Shown piece after piece: positions 33,355 through 45,553 of a DNA stretch of 64,000 nucleotides. The notes beneath the pieces are model-generated. The model had not been told where the DNA came from, made no database searches, and saw only the letters and a program-made list of their open reading frames with translations. Positions within the stretch are counted from its first letter, which is position 1. Every line of letters begins with the position of its first letter. Source of the DNA: Pseudomonadota bacterium (GTDB taxonomy: Bacteria; Myxococcota; Myxococcia; Myxococcales; Myxococcaceae); the NCBI GenBank assembly GCA_023426545.1, contig JAFAAN010000156.1, positions 21,829 to 85,828 on the forward strand, written 5' to 3'. The position numbers and the translations under genes were made by a program.

Positions 33355-34143
33355 TCAGTCCGTGTAGGCGAACGCGCGGAACTCGTCGCGGTATCGCCGG
33401 TACACGAGGACGGCGGCGCGGCCCGAGAGGTTGCCCACCGCCGTCCAGATCTCCTTGGGGTTGCGCAGGTCCAGCCCCAGGCGCGCGGGGGCCTTGCCGT
33501 ACTTCTTCTCCATGGCGTCCAGCGGCATCACCTCGATGTCATAGAGCGTGACGAGGTCCGTGCGCTTCAACCGGAGCTGCCTCACCCAGGCGGCCACCAG
33601 CTCCTCGGGCGTGGCGTAGCGCTCGGACTCCAGGCTGAAGGGGTAGAGCACCTCGTTGGAGGCGGTGCGCACGTCGCCGGTCAGCAGGTTCTGGAAGAGG
33701 AAGCGGGCGTCTGCCTGGATGTCGCGGCGGATCTGCTCCTCGGGTGACAGGGCCGGCGTGTCCGGGACGGGCTCGCGCTTCAACTCGAGGATTCCGGGCG
33801 GAAGGCCCGCCGGAGGCGAGCCGGCAGGGGGCGGTGTGGGCGCCTCCGCCGCGCGAGGAGGCGGTGCGGCCTGCTTCCGGGGCGCGGGTGCCGCGGTCTT
33901 CCGGGCGGGCGCCTCTCCGGCCGCAGGCGGCGCAGCGGCGGACTCGGCCTCCCGAGGCGAGGCCTCGGGCTCGGTCGCGGTAGGCGCCGCTGCCGGAGCA
34001 GGAGGCGGGGCCTCGACCTTGGCGGCTCCCTCCGCGGCAGGGGCGGGCGCCTCGGGCGGGGCACCCTCGGGCGCGGGGGCGGCGTCCTGGGCGAGGGCGG
34101 GAGTAGCGAGCGAGACGAGCAGTGCCAGGGACCAGTGGCGCAT
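33355..34143 (-). CDS. Exported Ala/Pro-rich protein of unknown function
   Basis: This 262-residue protein has a signal peptide (WSLALLVSLATPALA) and a disordered, Ala/Pro/Glu-rich stretch (~20-125). A compact C-terminal part (~135-262) contains DARFLFQNLLTGDVRTAS and RAAVLVYRRYRDEFRAFAY. The compact part looks like a small alpha/beta domain, but I do not recognise it. The ATG at 34143 has GGAGGT directly upstream. It is transcribed away from carB, with 121 bases between the starts, and converges with the aminotransferase gene. Confidence 0.7.
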   Translation of the reverse strand: MRHWSLALLVSLATPALAQDAAPAPEGAPPEAPAPAAEGAAKVEAPPPAPAAAPTATEPEASPREAESAAAPPAAGEAPARKTAAPAPRKQAAPPPRAAEAPTPPPAGSPPAGLPPGILELKREPVPDTPALSPEEQIRRDIQADARFLFQNLLTGDVRTASNEVLYPFSLESERYATPEELVAAWVRQLRLKRTDLVTLYDIEVMPLDAMEKKYGKAPARLGLDLRNPKEIWTAVGNLSGRAAVLVYRRYRDEFRAFAYTD

Positions 34144-34264
34144 GGGACCTCCGTGGGCGGCGGAGCCTATCAGAGGACCGCGCCGGGGCATGGCATGCGT
34201 GCGAGCAGGCGGCCTCAACACAGTCCTCGCATGTGGGGACGGACGTTGGTATGGGGGCGCCCCG

Positions 34265-37516
<3,252 letters not shown>

Positions 37517-37545
37517 CGGCTCAACCCTGGTGGCCGTGAGGCGCG

Positions 37546-37577
37546 CGGCCCCGCTCCCCATGGGAGTGGGGCCGTTT
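37546..37577 (+). terminator. Intrinsic terminator of carB
   Basis: A 13-base stem (37546-37558 with 37562-37574, one G-U pair) closes with a 3-base loop and is followed by TTTG. It also faces the end of the leftward oxidoreductase gene. Confidence 0.82.
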
Positions 37578-37591
37578 GCGTGTCCTGGCGC

Positions 37592-38677
37592 CTACGCCGG
37601 GGCGCCTTCCACGAAGCCGCGCCAGTTGCGCATGTAGTTCACGAAGGCGTCCGACAGCCCCTCGGCGTGGAGCGTGGCGGGGGACAGCGGGGGCACCTGG
37701 AGGGCTTCGCCGCGCTGGACGCGCCGGGGCCAGTCGTGGTTCGCGATGGCCGCGCGCCCCACGGCGACGGCGTCCGCGCCGCGCGCGAGCTGGGCCTCCG
37801 CCTCCTCGCGCGTGCGCACCTCGCCCGCGACCACGATGCGCATGTCCGGGCCCACGGCTTGCCGGAAGAGGGGCGTCGCGTGCTGGTCCGGGCGCTTCTG
37901 GGTGTTGAGGGCCGCCTTCCACAGGGAGAGGTGGAGGACGTCCACGCCCTCGCTCGCGAGCATCCGGGCGACCTCCAGCGACTCGTCCAGGTCGATGCCC
38001 CGGGCCTGCCTCGCGTCCTCTGGGGACAGCCGCACGGAGAGCACCAGCGACGGCGCCGCGCGCCGCACCGCGCGGACCGTCTCCTGGAGCAGGCGCCAGC
38101 GATTCTGCAGGGAGCCGCCCCAGCGGTCCTGACGGCGGTTGAAGACGGTGCTCAGGAACTGCGACAGGAGATAGCCGTGCGCGCCATGGAGCTCCACGGC
38201 GTCGAAGCCCGCCTCGGCGCAGCGGCGCGCCGCGTCCGCGAAGGCCTGGATGGTGCGCTCGATGTCCGCCTCGGTGCCCTCGCGGCAGTGGAGGCCCTCC
38301 TCGTCATAGGCGCTGGCGCTCCACGCCTCGCGCTGGCTGACCTCCGGGTTGGCGCGCACGCCACCATGGAAGAGCTGGGCGGCGAGCAACGCGCCCCCTT
38401 CATGGATGCGCGAGGCGAGGCGCTTCAGGCCGGGCACCATCGCGTCGTCGTGCACGCCAAGCTCGCCCGGCCACGCCTTGCCGTCCTGGGAGACGTAGGC
38501 GGCGCAGGTCTCCACCATGCCGAAGCCCCCGTCGGCGCGCATCGCGAGAAAACGCAGCTCCGCGTCGGAGAGCGTGCCATCCGGGTGGCTCTGCGTGTTC
38601 GTCAGGGGCGCCAGCCAGATGCGGTTGGGCGCGATGACGTTCTTCCTCAGCTCGAGGGGGGCAAACAGGTCTGTCAT
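37592..38677 (-). CDS. NADH:flavin oxidoreductase (Old Yellow Enzyme family)
   Basis: This 361-residue FMN enzyme of the OYE superfamily should reduce activated C=C bonds using NAD(P)H. It has the barrel start LFAPLELRKNVIAPNRIWLAPL and the substrate/FMN region AQLFHGGVRA. The family signature VELHGAHGYLLSQFLS is followed by RRQDRWGGSL. The short length shows it lacks the iron-sulfur and C-terminal domains of dienoyl-CoA reductases. The ATG at 38677 fits the family start; the frame upstream is not protein-like. It stands alone, converging on carB. The natural substrate is unknown. Confidence 0.9.
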   Translation of the reverse strand: MTDLFAPLELRKNVIAPNRIWLAPLTNTQSHPDGTLSDAELRFLAMRADGGFGMVETCAAYVSQDGKAWPGELGVHDDAMVPGLKRLASRIHEGGALLAAQLFHGGVRANPEVSQREAWSASAYDEEGLHCREGTEADIERTIQAFADAARRCAEAGFDAVELHGAHGYLLSQFLSTVFNRRQDRWGGSLQNRWRLLQETVRAVRRAAPSLVLSVRLSPEDARQARGIDLDESLEVARMLASEGVDVLHLSLWKAALNTQKRPDQHATPLFRQAVGPDMRIVVAGEVRTREEAEAQLARGADAVAVGRAAIANHDWPRRVQRGEALQVPPLSPATLHAEGLSDAFVNYMRNWRGFVEGAPA

Positions 38678-38798
38678 GTCGGCAGCTCGCTTTCGGAGTG
38701 TGTGAGTCAATCGTCGACCGTTACCGGGGCCAGCTCCGAGCCGAAGGGGCGTACCCAAGCGTAGGTGTAGCCGTGGCTGGCGAACATGGGCGCGAGGC

Positions 38799-38804
38799 TA
38801 TAAT
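38799..38804 (+). promoter_or_regulatory. Probable -10 box of the desaturase gene
   Basis: A perfect TATAAT is striking in such GC-rich DNA. Possible -35 sequences (TGGCTG, TGGCGA) are poor or badly spaced. The leader would be about 120 bases. Confidence 0.4.
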
Positions 38805-38933
38805 CCGGGCGTCACGGTTCCGCACGGAACGACGCGCAAGCTGGACGTCCGCGGACCCTGACGGCTACCTTTCGCGCCGAGTCGTTCCCTCCATCCCCCT
38901 TGCATCCACCTCCGTGAACGAGGAGAGCCCCTC

Positions 38934-40073
38934 ATGCAGTCCCAGGCTGTGCCCGACTTCGATATTTCTTCCGTGGACGTGGAGGGCTTTCTTCGCGAGC
39001 TGAAGGCGCTGCGCGAGCAGGTGGATGCCTCGCTTGGTGAGGCGGATGCGGCGCATCTGCGGAAGATTGAGCGTTGGGGGCGGGCGGCGACGCTGCTGGG
39101 CGCGGCCACCTGCTGGATTGGACCGAACCCGCTCAGCGCGGCCGCGCTCGGTCTGGGGCGCTCCACGCGCTGGTTGCTGATGCACCACGTGGGGCACCGG
39201 GGGTACGACCGGGTTCCCGGCGTGCCGGTGTCGCGCACGGGCAAGGGCTTCGCGAAGGGGCTCCGGCGTTACGTCGACTGGCTGGACTGGATGTTGCCGG
39301 AGGCCTGGGTGTTCGAGCACAACGTGCTCCACCACTCGCACACCGGGGAGGACGCGGACCCGGACCTCCTGGAGCGCAACGCGGAGGGCTCCCTGCGCAA
39401 CCCGGAGCGGCCGCTGGCGCTCCGGTATGCCCAACTCGCGCTGCTCGCGCTGACGTGGCGGGCCAGCTACTACGCGCCCGAGACGCTCAGCTCGCTGCGC
39501 CGCAAGGGCCGGCGCCAGGGTGGGGCGCTGACGCATGAGGAGCAGAAGGAGCTGCTGCTGCGGTGCTACCTGCCGTACTCGGCCGTACAGTTCGGTCTCT
39601 TCCCGGCGCTCTACCTCGTGTTGGGGCCGTGGGCGTCGTTCAGCGCGTTCTGCAACTCGGTGATGGCGGACATCTTCACCAGCCTGCACACGTTCCTGGT
39701 GGTGGGCCCCAACCATACGGGGGAGGACCTCTATCGCTTCGACTCGAAGCCGGAGAGCCGTGGGGAGCGCTACGTGCAGCAGGTGATTGGCAGCGCGAAC
39801 TACCGGACGGGCGGAGACCTGAACGACTTCGCGCACCTGTGGCTGAACTACCAGATCGAGCACCACATCTGGCCGGACCTGCCCATGCTGAAGTACCGCG
39901 AGGTGCAGCCGCGGGTGAAGGCGCTCTGCGAGAAGTACGGCATCCCCTACGTCCAGGAGAGTGTCTGGACCCGCGCGAAGAAGATGGTGGACGTCGTGGT
40001 GGGCAAGCGCTCCATGCGGAGGCTCGCCCCGAAGCGACAGGCCGCGGTGCCAGTCGCGGCGCCCGCCGCCTGA
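38934..40073 (+). CDS. Membrane fatty-acid desaturase
   Basis: This 379-residue di-iron membrane enzyme is expected to introduce a double bond into fatty acyl chains or a related lipid. The three histidine boxes are present: HHVGH (84-88), HNVLHHSH (129-136) and QIEHH (307-311). Hydrophobic stretches lie between them (e.g. ~217-232). The ATG at 38934 follows a GAGGAG ribosome site. Substrate and regioselectivity cannot be read from the sequence. It could act on membrane lipids or in making carotenoid-like products. A TATAAT lies about 130 bases upstream. Confidence 0.9.
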   Translation: MQSQAVPDFDISSVDVEGFLRELKALREQVDASLGEADAAHLRKIERWGRAATLLGAATCWIGPNPLSAAALGLGRSTRWLLMHHVGHRGYDRVPGVPVSRTGKGFAKGLRRYVDWLDWMLPEAWVFEHNVLHHSHTGEDADPDLLERNAEGSLRNPERPLALRYAQLALLALTWRASYYAPETLSSLRRKGRRQGGALTHEEQKELLLRCYLPYSAVQFGLFPALYLVLGPWASFSAFCNSVMADIFTSLHTFLVVGPNHTGEDLYRFDSKPESRGERYVQQVIGSANYRTGGDLNDFAHLWLNYQIEHHIWPDLPMLKYREVQPRVKALCEKYGIPYVQESVWTRAKKMVDVVVGKRSMRRLAPKRQAAVPVAAPAA

Positions 40074-40107
40074 GGCTCAACGCTCCGGCGGCGCGACGTA
40101 GGGCGGC

Positions 40108-40602
40108 CTATGCGCGCCGCTGGCGTGAGGATGCCGTGGCTCGCTCCAGCCTCTTCTGGGCAGGGGGAGCCGGGGCGTCGTGCCGGACGGCCTCGACGTC
40201 GACCACGCGGGCACCGTCCGGGGACACGGGGGGGCCGAGCGTCACCACGAGCGTGCGATGGGCTTCCTCCAGCCGCTTGTGCAGCGTGGAGAAGACCTGC
40301 TGCGCGGTGCCGGGCATGTCCTCCGTGTAGGTGAAGTACCAGCGCAGCTCGTCCAGGCGGCCATAGAAGTGGTCCACCACCGCCTGCTCCTGCTCGGGCA
40401 GATGGATGAGCTGGTCGAACGCGCCGTTGGCATAGCGCGAGGCGATGGTGCCCAGCAGGGGCTCCCGGCTGCGTAGCCGCGAGAAGAGGGCGAACATCTC
40501 ATCCCGGCGCGCGTCGAGCCGGCGCATGATGCCCGCGGCGTCCATCGCGAGCAGGTTTCGGACGCGGGACGCCATCTCCTCGGCCTTCTTGCGACGAGCC
40601 AT
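40108..40602 (-). CDS. Small helical protein of unknown function
   Basis: This 164-residue soluble protein is mostly helical, with basic ends (ARRKKAEEMASRVRN and KRLERATASSRQRRA). A middle part, FYGRLDELRWYFTYTEDMPG, is likely conserved. I recognise no family. The ATG at 40602 was preferred; a TTG at 40626 overlapping the previous stop would add eight residues. It sits 20 bases after the TonB-like gene and is probably co-transcribed with it. Confidence 0.6.
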   Translation of the reverse strand: MARRKKAEEMASRVRNLLAMDAAGIMRRLDARRDEMFALFSRLRSREPLLGTIASRYANGAFDQLIHLPEQEQAVVDHFYGRLDELRWYFTYTEDMPGTAQQVFSTLHKRLEEAHRTLVVTLGPPVSPDGARVVDVEAVRHDAPAPPAQKRLERATASSRQRRA

Positions 40603-40622
40603 GGGGCGCCAGCCTAGCACCC

Positions 40623-41912
40623 TCAATAGACGCGCAGCAGGCGGGCCTGACAGACGAACCGCGGATTGCGGAAGTCGATGACGTCGACCTCCCCTGTGGT
40701 CTCCTCGAAGCGGCCCGCGAGGATGCCCGCGGCGCTCGCCGCCGCGATGTACCAGGCGTCCTGCCCCTTCAGCTCCTTGAGCTTGCGCAGGTACACGACG
40801 CGGCCCTCCACGGCCCAGCGCGTGTGGATTCCATCCTCCCGAACGCCCCGAGCACCCTCGGGAGGTGACGCGAGCTTCGCGAGTGAGGCGGGGACGGCGT
40901 TCAGGACATAGGCGTCGTAGGCGGGATTCCCACTTCGCGTGAGGAGCTTCACGTCACGCAAGGAGCCGTCCACGTTCTGCACCAGCTCCAGGGTGACGAC
41001 GAGCTTCGAGCCGCCGCCCGTGGCGAGGTGCTGGAGCTCCTGGCCTGCCTGGACGAAGAGCCGCGGCCGCTCCATGGCGTCATCGCCCTCGCGCTTCTGC
41101 AGGTCGTAGAGCCGTTCCGCCTGGGTGGGGGCCTTGGGGGGAGGCCCGCCGCCCGGGTTGCCGGTCGCGCCAAAGCGGCCTGCCTGACCGGCCCAGGCGG
41201 ACTGCGCCTGGTTCAGCAGGCTGGTGCCCGGAAACACCGGCGCGTCTTCGAGGCCCTTTTCGAGCGCCTCGCGGAGCCGGCTGAAGTACGAGTCGATGAG
41301 GCCATTCGCGACGCGATTCTGGGCCTGCTCATCGTCGATGAACGCCTCGATGCGGTCCGTGACCCGGGCTCGCTCCTGCGCGGCGAGCTGTTCGGCGGAG
41401 GGGCCCGCGTCGCCGGGGCGCGAGGTTCGTCCACTCGGCGTCCTGGGGCCGCTCGGAGGCGCTCCTCCTGGCACCAGGAAGGAGGGCAGTGAGTCCAACG
41501 TGTCGCCCGGCGGGGGAGTGCGGCGCGGGGCGTCCGGCGCAGCGGCCACGCTTCCCGGCGCGGGGGGCTTGGTGGCAGGGGCGGCGTCAGCGGTTGCGGA
41601 TCCTGGAGCTGGAGCGCCAGGGGCAGGCGCCGAGGCGGTCGTGTCTGGGACGGAGCGTCGTTTGGAGGTGCCGGGAGGAATGCCCGCGCGGGGCGGCTTC
41701 GAGCGCGGAGGAGGCGCGACCTGGGCGGCGGCGGGAGGGGCTTCGTTGGAAGGCTGGGGCAAGGTGACGATGTCCACCTCGAGCGGCACGGAAGGGGCGG
41801 GCGCTACCCGTGAACGAGGCTCCGGCTCCACGCGCCAGAGGAGCGCGAGCAGGCCCGCATGGAGGGCGAGGGAGAGCAGCGCGGCCCATCCGAGTCGTCG
41901 AGTCCGCCGCAT
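40623..41912 (-). CDS. TonB-like energy-transduction protein
   Basis: This 429-residue protein has an N-terminal membrane anchor (WAALLSLALHAGLLALLW), a Pro/Ala-rich periplasmic stretch (~35-190), a helical part and a C-terminal TonB-type domain. That domain contains KLVVTLELVQNVDGSLRDVK, then GNPAYDAYVLNAVPAS. TonB proteins span the periplasm to energise outer-membrane receptors. The anchor, charged start (RRTRR) and domain order fit. No exbB or exbD is nearby, and in myxobacteria such domains also serve in motility and secretion machines, so the partner is unclear. Confidence 0.8.
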   Translation of the reverse strand: MRRTRRLGWAALLSLALHAGLLALLWRVEPEPRSRVAPAPSVPLEVDIVTLPQPSNEAPPAAAQVAPPPRSKPPRAGIPPGTSKRRSVPDTTASAPAPGAPAPGSATADAAPATKPPAPGSVAAAPDAPRRTPPPGDTLDSLPSFLVPGGAPPSGPRTPSGRTSRPGDAGPSAEQLAAQERARVTDRIEAFIDDEQAQNRVANGLIDSYFSRLREALEKGLEDAPVFPGTSLLNQAQSAWAGQAGRFGATGNPGGGPPPKAPTQAERLYDLQKREGDDAMERPRLFVQAGQELQHLATGGGSKLVVTLELVQNVDGSLRDVKLLTRSGNPAYDAYVLNAVPASLAKLASPPEGARGVREDGIHTRWAVEGRVVYLRKLKELKGQDAWYIAAASAAGILAGRFEETTGEVDVIDFRNPRFVCQARLLRVY

Positions 41913-42183
41913 CCCGGCTCCTGCGCTCCCAGAGGAGGGCGCCTCCTCGTTCCACCCGGCTCACCCGGGGAGGGCCGTGCCTCTCTGGACTCCGCCCCTC
42001 TTCGCTGAGCCTCAAGCACCGCGCTCTCCACGGCGCCCGACACAATGACTCACCGCGACACGATATTCCTTTCGCCCGGACAGCTTGCCACGTCGGGTAG
42101 GGTTGCGTTCGCGAGGCCACGATGAGCGCAGCCCCCAATTTCGGATGTTCAATGGTGCGGGACCTGCTTGGGAGGCCGAGCGG

Positions 42184-42921
42184 ATGAGGACAGCACATCG
42201 GGTGCCGATACCCGACACCCTCCGGCGGCTGGTCGCGGAGACGTGGGCTTTCCGCCGGCAGGAGGAGCTGGTCGCGGGGCTGCGTTTTGCCCGGCTGGCG
42301 GATGCACTCGAACGACTGGAGACACCCGCGGAGCTGGTGGACCTCGCGCGGCGCGCGGCGATGGACGAGCAGCGCCATGCGGGCATGTGTGAGTTGATGG
42401 CGCGCGCCTATGGTCAGGACGGACTGGCGTCCGCCCAGGTCGAAGCACGGGAGACCGCGCCACCGGAGCTGGGGTTCCGGGAGCAGGTGCTCTACGACGT
42501 CGTCGCGGCCTGCTGCATCTCGGAGACGGAGAGCACGGCGGGGCTCACGGCGCTCCTGTCCGTGGAGGGACCTCCGCGCGTGCGTGCGGTCCTGCGGGAC
42601 ATCCTCCGCGACGAGGTCGCGCACAGCCGCCTGGGGTGGGCCTACCTGGCGCATGCCTCCAGGGAGGGCGGGGCCGCGTTCCTGGCGCCGCTGTTGCCCG
42701 CGATGCTGGATGAGAGCGTGTCACCGAGGCTCTTCGCCCAGGGCACGCCGGAGACCGAGAGCCCCATCCTCCTGGCGCACGGCGTCCTGCCGCATGCGCG
42801 CAAGCTGGAGGTCTTCATCCAGGCCCTGCATGACGTCGTCTTTCCAGGATTGGAGCGTTGCGGCGTCGACACGTCCCACGGCCGGCGGTGGATCGAGCGA
42901 CAGCGGGCGCCCGGCGTGTAG
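42184..42921 (+). CDS. Ferritin-like di-iron protein
   Basis: This 245-residue helical protein has two ExxH-type motifs, DEQRHAGM and RDEVAHSRLGW, plus suitable glutamates in the other helices. This is the pattern of ferritin-like di-iron carboxylate proteins. Its oxidase or iron-storing role is not known. The ATG at 42184 has GGAGG 8 bases upstream; earlier in-frame Met codons lack one. It is divergent from the TonB-like gene and is followed by def after 23 bases. Confidence 0.72.
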   Translation: MRTAHRVPIPDTLRRLVAETWAFRRQEELVAGLRFARLADALERLETPAELVDLARRAAMDEQRHAGMCELMARAYGQDGLASAQVEARETAPPELGFREQVLYDVVAACCISETESTAGLTALLSVEGPPRVRAVLRDILRDEVAHSRLGWAYLAHASREGGAAFLAPLLPAMLDESVSPRLFAQGTPETESPILLAHGVLPHARKLEVFIQALHDVVFPGLERCGVDTSHGRRWIERQRAPGV

Positions 42922-42944
42922 CGAGCCCTGCTACCGTGCCCGGC

Positions 42945-43547
42945 ATGGTGCTCAAGATTGTCCAGGCAGGCGATCCCGTGCTGCGGCGGAAGGCGCGTGA
43001 CCTCACGCCGGAAGAGATTGCCAGTCCGGAGATCCAGCGGCTCATCGAGCTGATGCGCGACACGATGCGGGACGCGCCCGGCGTCGGCTTGGCGGCGCCG
43101 CAGGTGGGCGTCGGCCTGCGGCTGGTGGTGCTGGAGGACCGGGCCGAGTACCACGCGGCGCTCTCCGGCGAGGAGCTGGCGTCGCGCGAGCGGGCACCCG
43201 TTCCATTCCAGGTCCTCATCAACCCGAGGCTGGTGGTGGAGGACGCGACGCCCGCGGAGTTCCACGAGGGCTGCCTCAGCGTGAGCGGCTTCGCGGCCCT
43301 GGTGCCGCGGGCCCGCGCCGTGCGCGTGGAGGCCTTGAACGAGCACGGGCATCCCGTGACGGTGCGAGCACGCGGCTGGTATGCGCGAATCCTCCAGCAC
43401 GAGCTGGACCACCTGGACGGCACGCTCTACCTGGACCGGATGGAGTCGCGCAGCTTCACCACCGCGGAGAACCATCGCCGGCACCACGCGGGCCGCGGCA
43501 CCGCGGAGCTTCGCGCCGAGCTGGGACTGCCCGAGACGAAGGCGTAG
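42945..43547 (+). CDS. def: Peptide deformylase
   Basis: This 200-residue metalloenzyme removes the formyl group from new proteins. All three motifs are intact: GVGLAAPQ, EGCLS (metal Cys110) and QHELDHLDG (His152, Glu153, His156). An insertion of about 20 residues after VVLEDR (~65-85) and a basic, His-rich tail after the last motif make it longer than E. coli Def. The start is ATG at 42945. It is not paired with fmt, so it may be an accessory copy. Confidence 0.95.
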   Translation: MVLKIVQAGDPVLRRKARDLTPEEIASPEIQRLIELMRDTMRDAPGVGLAAPQVGVGLRLVVLEDRAEYHAALSGEELASRERAPVPFQVLINPRLVVEDATPAEFHEGCLSVSGFAALVPRARAVRVEALNEHGHPVTVRARGWYARILQHELDHLDGTLYLDRMESRSFTTAENHRRHHAGRGTAELRAELGLPETKA

Positions 43548-43566
43548 GGCGCGGCGGAGCCTCCGT

Positions 43567-44061
43567 TCACCCTTCGCGGCCGTGCGCCGCCGCCTTCAGT
43601 TGTGCGGTGTCGACGCGGACGAAGATGGAGTCGCCCAGCGCGGTCAGCGTCTCGCCAGCGTAGACCTCGCACACGACCCGGCTCTTGCGGCCCACCTCGC
43701 CCTCGACGCGGGCGCGGAGGGTGAGCGGCACGCCCATGGGCGTGGGCTTGATGAACTTCACGCCGAGGCTCCCCGTGACGCATTCGATGGGGGGCTGGCT
43801 CCCAGGCGCGCGGCCCTCGGCGCGGTAGTGGTAGGCCATGGCCGTCCAGTTGGAGTGGCAGTCCACCAGCATGGCAATCAGGCCGCCGTAGACCAGCTCG
43901 GGCCAGCCGCTGTACTGGGGCTCGGGCGTGTGGCGGGCCATGACGTGGATGCCGTCCTCATGCCAGTAGCTCTTGATGTGCAGGCCGTGCGGGTTCTTCC
44001 CGCCGCAGCCATAGCAGATGCCTTCTGGTGCGACGATTTCCTGGAGAGAGTCGGTTTCCAT
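43567..44061 (-). CDS. Hotdog-fold thioesterase, PaaI-like
   Basis: This 164-residue hotdog protein resembles PaaI/YigI acyl-CoA thioesterases. It opens with a zinc-like ICYGCGGKNPHGLHI, a feature of a hotdog subgroup, and then has the helix LVYGGLIAMLVDCHS and the VKFIKPTPMG strand. The substrate is unknown; aromatic or medium-chain acyl-CoA is usual for the family. The ATG at 44061 has a GGCAGGG ribosome site; a longer frame upstream is not family-like. It converges on def and diverges from the YeeE gene 122 bases away. Confidence 0.82.
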   Translation of the reverse strand: METDSLQEIVAPEGICYGCGGKNPHGLHIKSYWHEDGIHVMARHTPEPQYSGWPELVYGGLIAMLVDCHSNWTAMAYHYRAEGRAPGSQPPIECVTGSLGVKFIKPTPMGVPLTLRARVEGEVGRKSRVVCEVYAGETLTALGDSIFVRVDTAQLKAAAHGREG

Positions 44062-44182
44062 GAGGGGCCCTGCCTGAAGTGAAGGCGTGACGTGCGCATC
44101 CTGGCGCAGCGGAGGGGATTCGTCTCGCCCGACGTGCTGCTGGCGTGAATCCTCCACAGGGGATACTGGCTCTCACGGTGCA

Positions 44183-44608
44183 ATGAACTCCGACATCCTC
44201 GCTCCGCTCCTCGGCGGGGCGCTCATCGGGTTGAGCGCTTCGCTGCTCCTCTTGTCCCACGGCCGCGTCGCCGGCATCAGCGGTGTCGTGGGCTCGCTGC
44301 TGATGCCCGTGCGCGGTGACGTCTCGTGGCGCTTGCAGTTCTTCGGTGGCCTGCTGGCGGGCGGCTTGCTGCTCGTGTGGCTGCGCCCCCAGTCCTTCGC
44401 GGCACCGTCCTCCCTGAGCCTGGGCGGCGTGGCGATGCTGGCCGGGGCCGGCCTGCTCGTCGGCGTGGGCTCGCGGCTGGGCAATGGCTGCACCAGCGGA
44501 CACGGCGTGTGCGGCATCAGCCGAGGCTCGCTCCGCTCCATCGTGGCCACGCTCACGTTCATGGCCACGGGCGTCCTCACCGTCTACGTGGTCCGCCACG
44601 TCCTCTAG
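44183..44608 (+). CDS. YeeE/YedE family transporter half
   Basis: This 141-residue membrane protein has four hydrophobic helices and the signature GNGCTSGHGVCGISRGS. The conserved Cys of that motif carries sulfur in YeeE-type thiosulfate importers. It is half the size of full YeeE and is followed after 11 bases by the other half. The pair should form one transporter for thiosulfate or another reduced sulfur compound. The ATG at 44183 is well placed. Confidence 0.88.
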   Translation: MNSDILAPLLGGALIGLSASLLLLSHGRVAGISGVVGSLLMPVRGDVSWRLQFFGGLLAGGLLLVWLRPQSFAAPSSLSLGGVAMLAGAGLLVGVGSRLGNGCTSGHGVCGISRGSLRSIVATLTFMATGVLTVYVVRHVL

Positions 44609-44619
44609 GGCCCTCCACC

Positions 44620-45081
44620 ATGCGTCCTTCTTTCAGCGCGTTCTTCAGTGGCCTCCTCTTCGCCGTCGGCCTGGGGCTCAGCGGCATGACGGACCCGGCC
44701 AACGTCCTGGGCTTCCTCGATATCGCGGGGGACTGGGACTACCGGCTGGCCTTCGTGATGGGAGGCGCCATCGCCGTGCACGCCACGCTGCGGCCGCTCA
44801 TCCGCCGACGGGCGAAGCCCCTGTTCGCCGCCGCGTTCCCCTCCAGCCCTGCCAGCCGCGTGGACGCGAAGCTCGTCGTGGGCGCGGCCGTGTTCGGGGT
44901 GGGGTGGGGACTGGGCGGCTATTGCCCCGGGCCGGCGCTGACCTCGTTCGCCACCGGGGCGGTCCCGCTGCTCGTCTTCGTCCCGGCGATGTTCGCTGGC
45001 ATGTACCTGGTCCAGTGGGGGCAGGCGCGCACGCGGATGAAGGCCGAGCGCCCGGGCCTGGGCATGAGCCCTTCGGCGTGA
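44620..45081 (+). CDS. YeeE/YedE family transporter half (DUF6691-like)
   Basis: This 153-residue membrane protein is the second half of a split YeeE/YedE transporter. It has the GLGGYCPGPAL cysteine motif and the start SGLLFAVGLGLSGMTDPANVLGFLD, seen as a short typical N-terminal block. The two halves plus a rhodanese are a common sulfur-handling group. It starts 11 bases after its partner. Confidence 0.88.
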   Translation: MRPSFSAFFSGLLFAVGLGLSGMTDPANVLGFLDIAGDWDYRLAFVMGGAIAVHATLRPLIRRRAKPLFAAAFPSSPASRVDAKLVVGAAVFGVGWGLGGYCPGPALTSFATGAVPLLVFVPAMFAGMYLVQWGQARTRMKAERPGLGMSPSA

Positions 45082-45223
45082 CTGCCGGTATCCCACATCT
45101 GAGTGACGCCACCGGAACCACCCGGGCCCGCGTCGATGAATCCGTGGGGCGCCCTGGTGGCTCTCACGGGGAGGACCTCATGCCCTGCGGCAAGGTGCCG
45201 CCGGGAGACCCAGGAGCCGTACG

Positions 45224-45553
45224 ATGAAGGCGTTGTTCGTGGTCGCAGCCCTGTTCCTCGCCGCCTGTGCACAGCAGCGCCCGGTCCGTGACGAAGCCCA
45301 CCGGGTGGTGGCTGCCGGCGCGTTGCTCGTGGATGTCCGAACGCCGCAGGAGTTCGCCGCCGGTCACCTGCCGGGAGCGGTGAACATTCCGGTAGAGGAG
45401 CTGTCCGAACGGCTCGGCGAGCTGGGGGCGCCGGAGCAGCCCGTGGTCGTCTACTGCCGCAGTGGTGCTCGGAGCAGCCGGGCCGAGCGCCTGTTGCAGG
45501 AGCGTGGCTTCCAGCAGGTGGTCAACCTCGGGCCGATGTCGACGTGGGAGTGA
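45224..45553 (+). CDS. Rhodanese-domain lipoprotein
   Basis: This 109-residue protein has a lipoprotein signal (VVAALFLAAC) and one rhodanese domain. DVRTPQEFAAGHLPGA and the active loop YCRSGARS with its catalytic Cys are intact. It should carry sulfane sulfur outside the inner membrane. It follows the YeeE halves by 142 bases, which suggests hand-over of imported or periplasmic sulfur. A GGAG site precedes the ATG. Confidence 0.88.
   Translation: MKALFVVAALFLAACAQQRPVRDEAHRVVAAGALLVDVRTPQEFAAGHLPGAVNIPVEELSERLGELGAPEQPVVVYCRSGARSSRAERLLQERGFQQVVNLGPMSTWE

Noticed and set aside
44169..44182. Sigma-54-like TGGCTC-N5-GTGCA before the YeeE gene
   Set aside because: The predicted start would fall inside the coding sequence.
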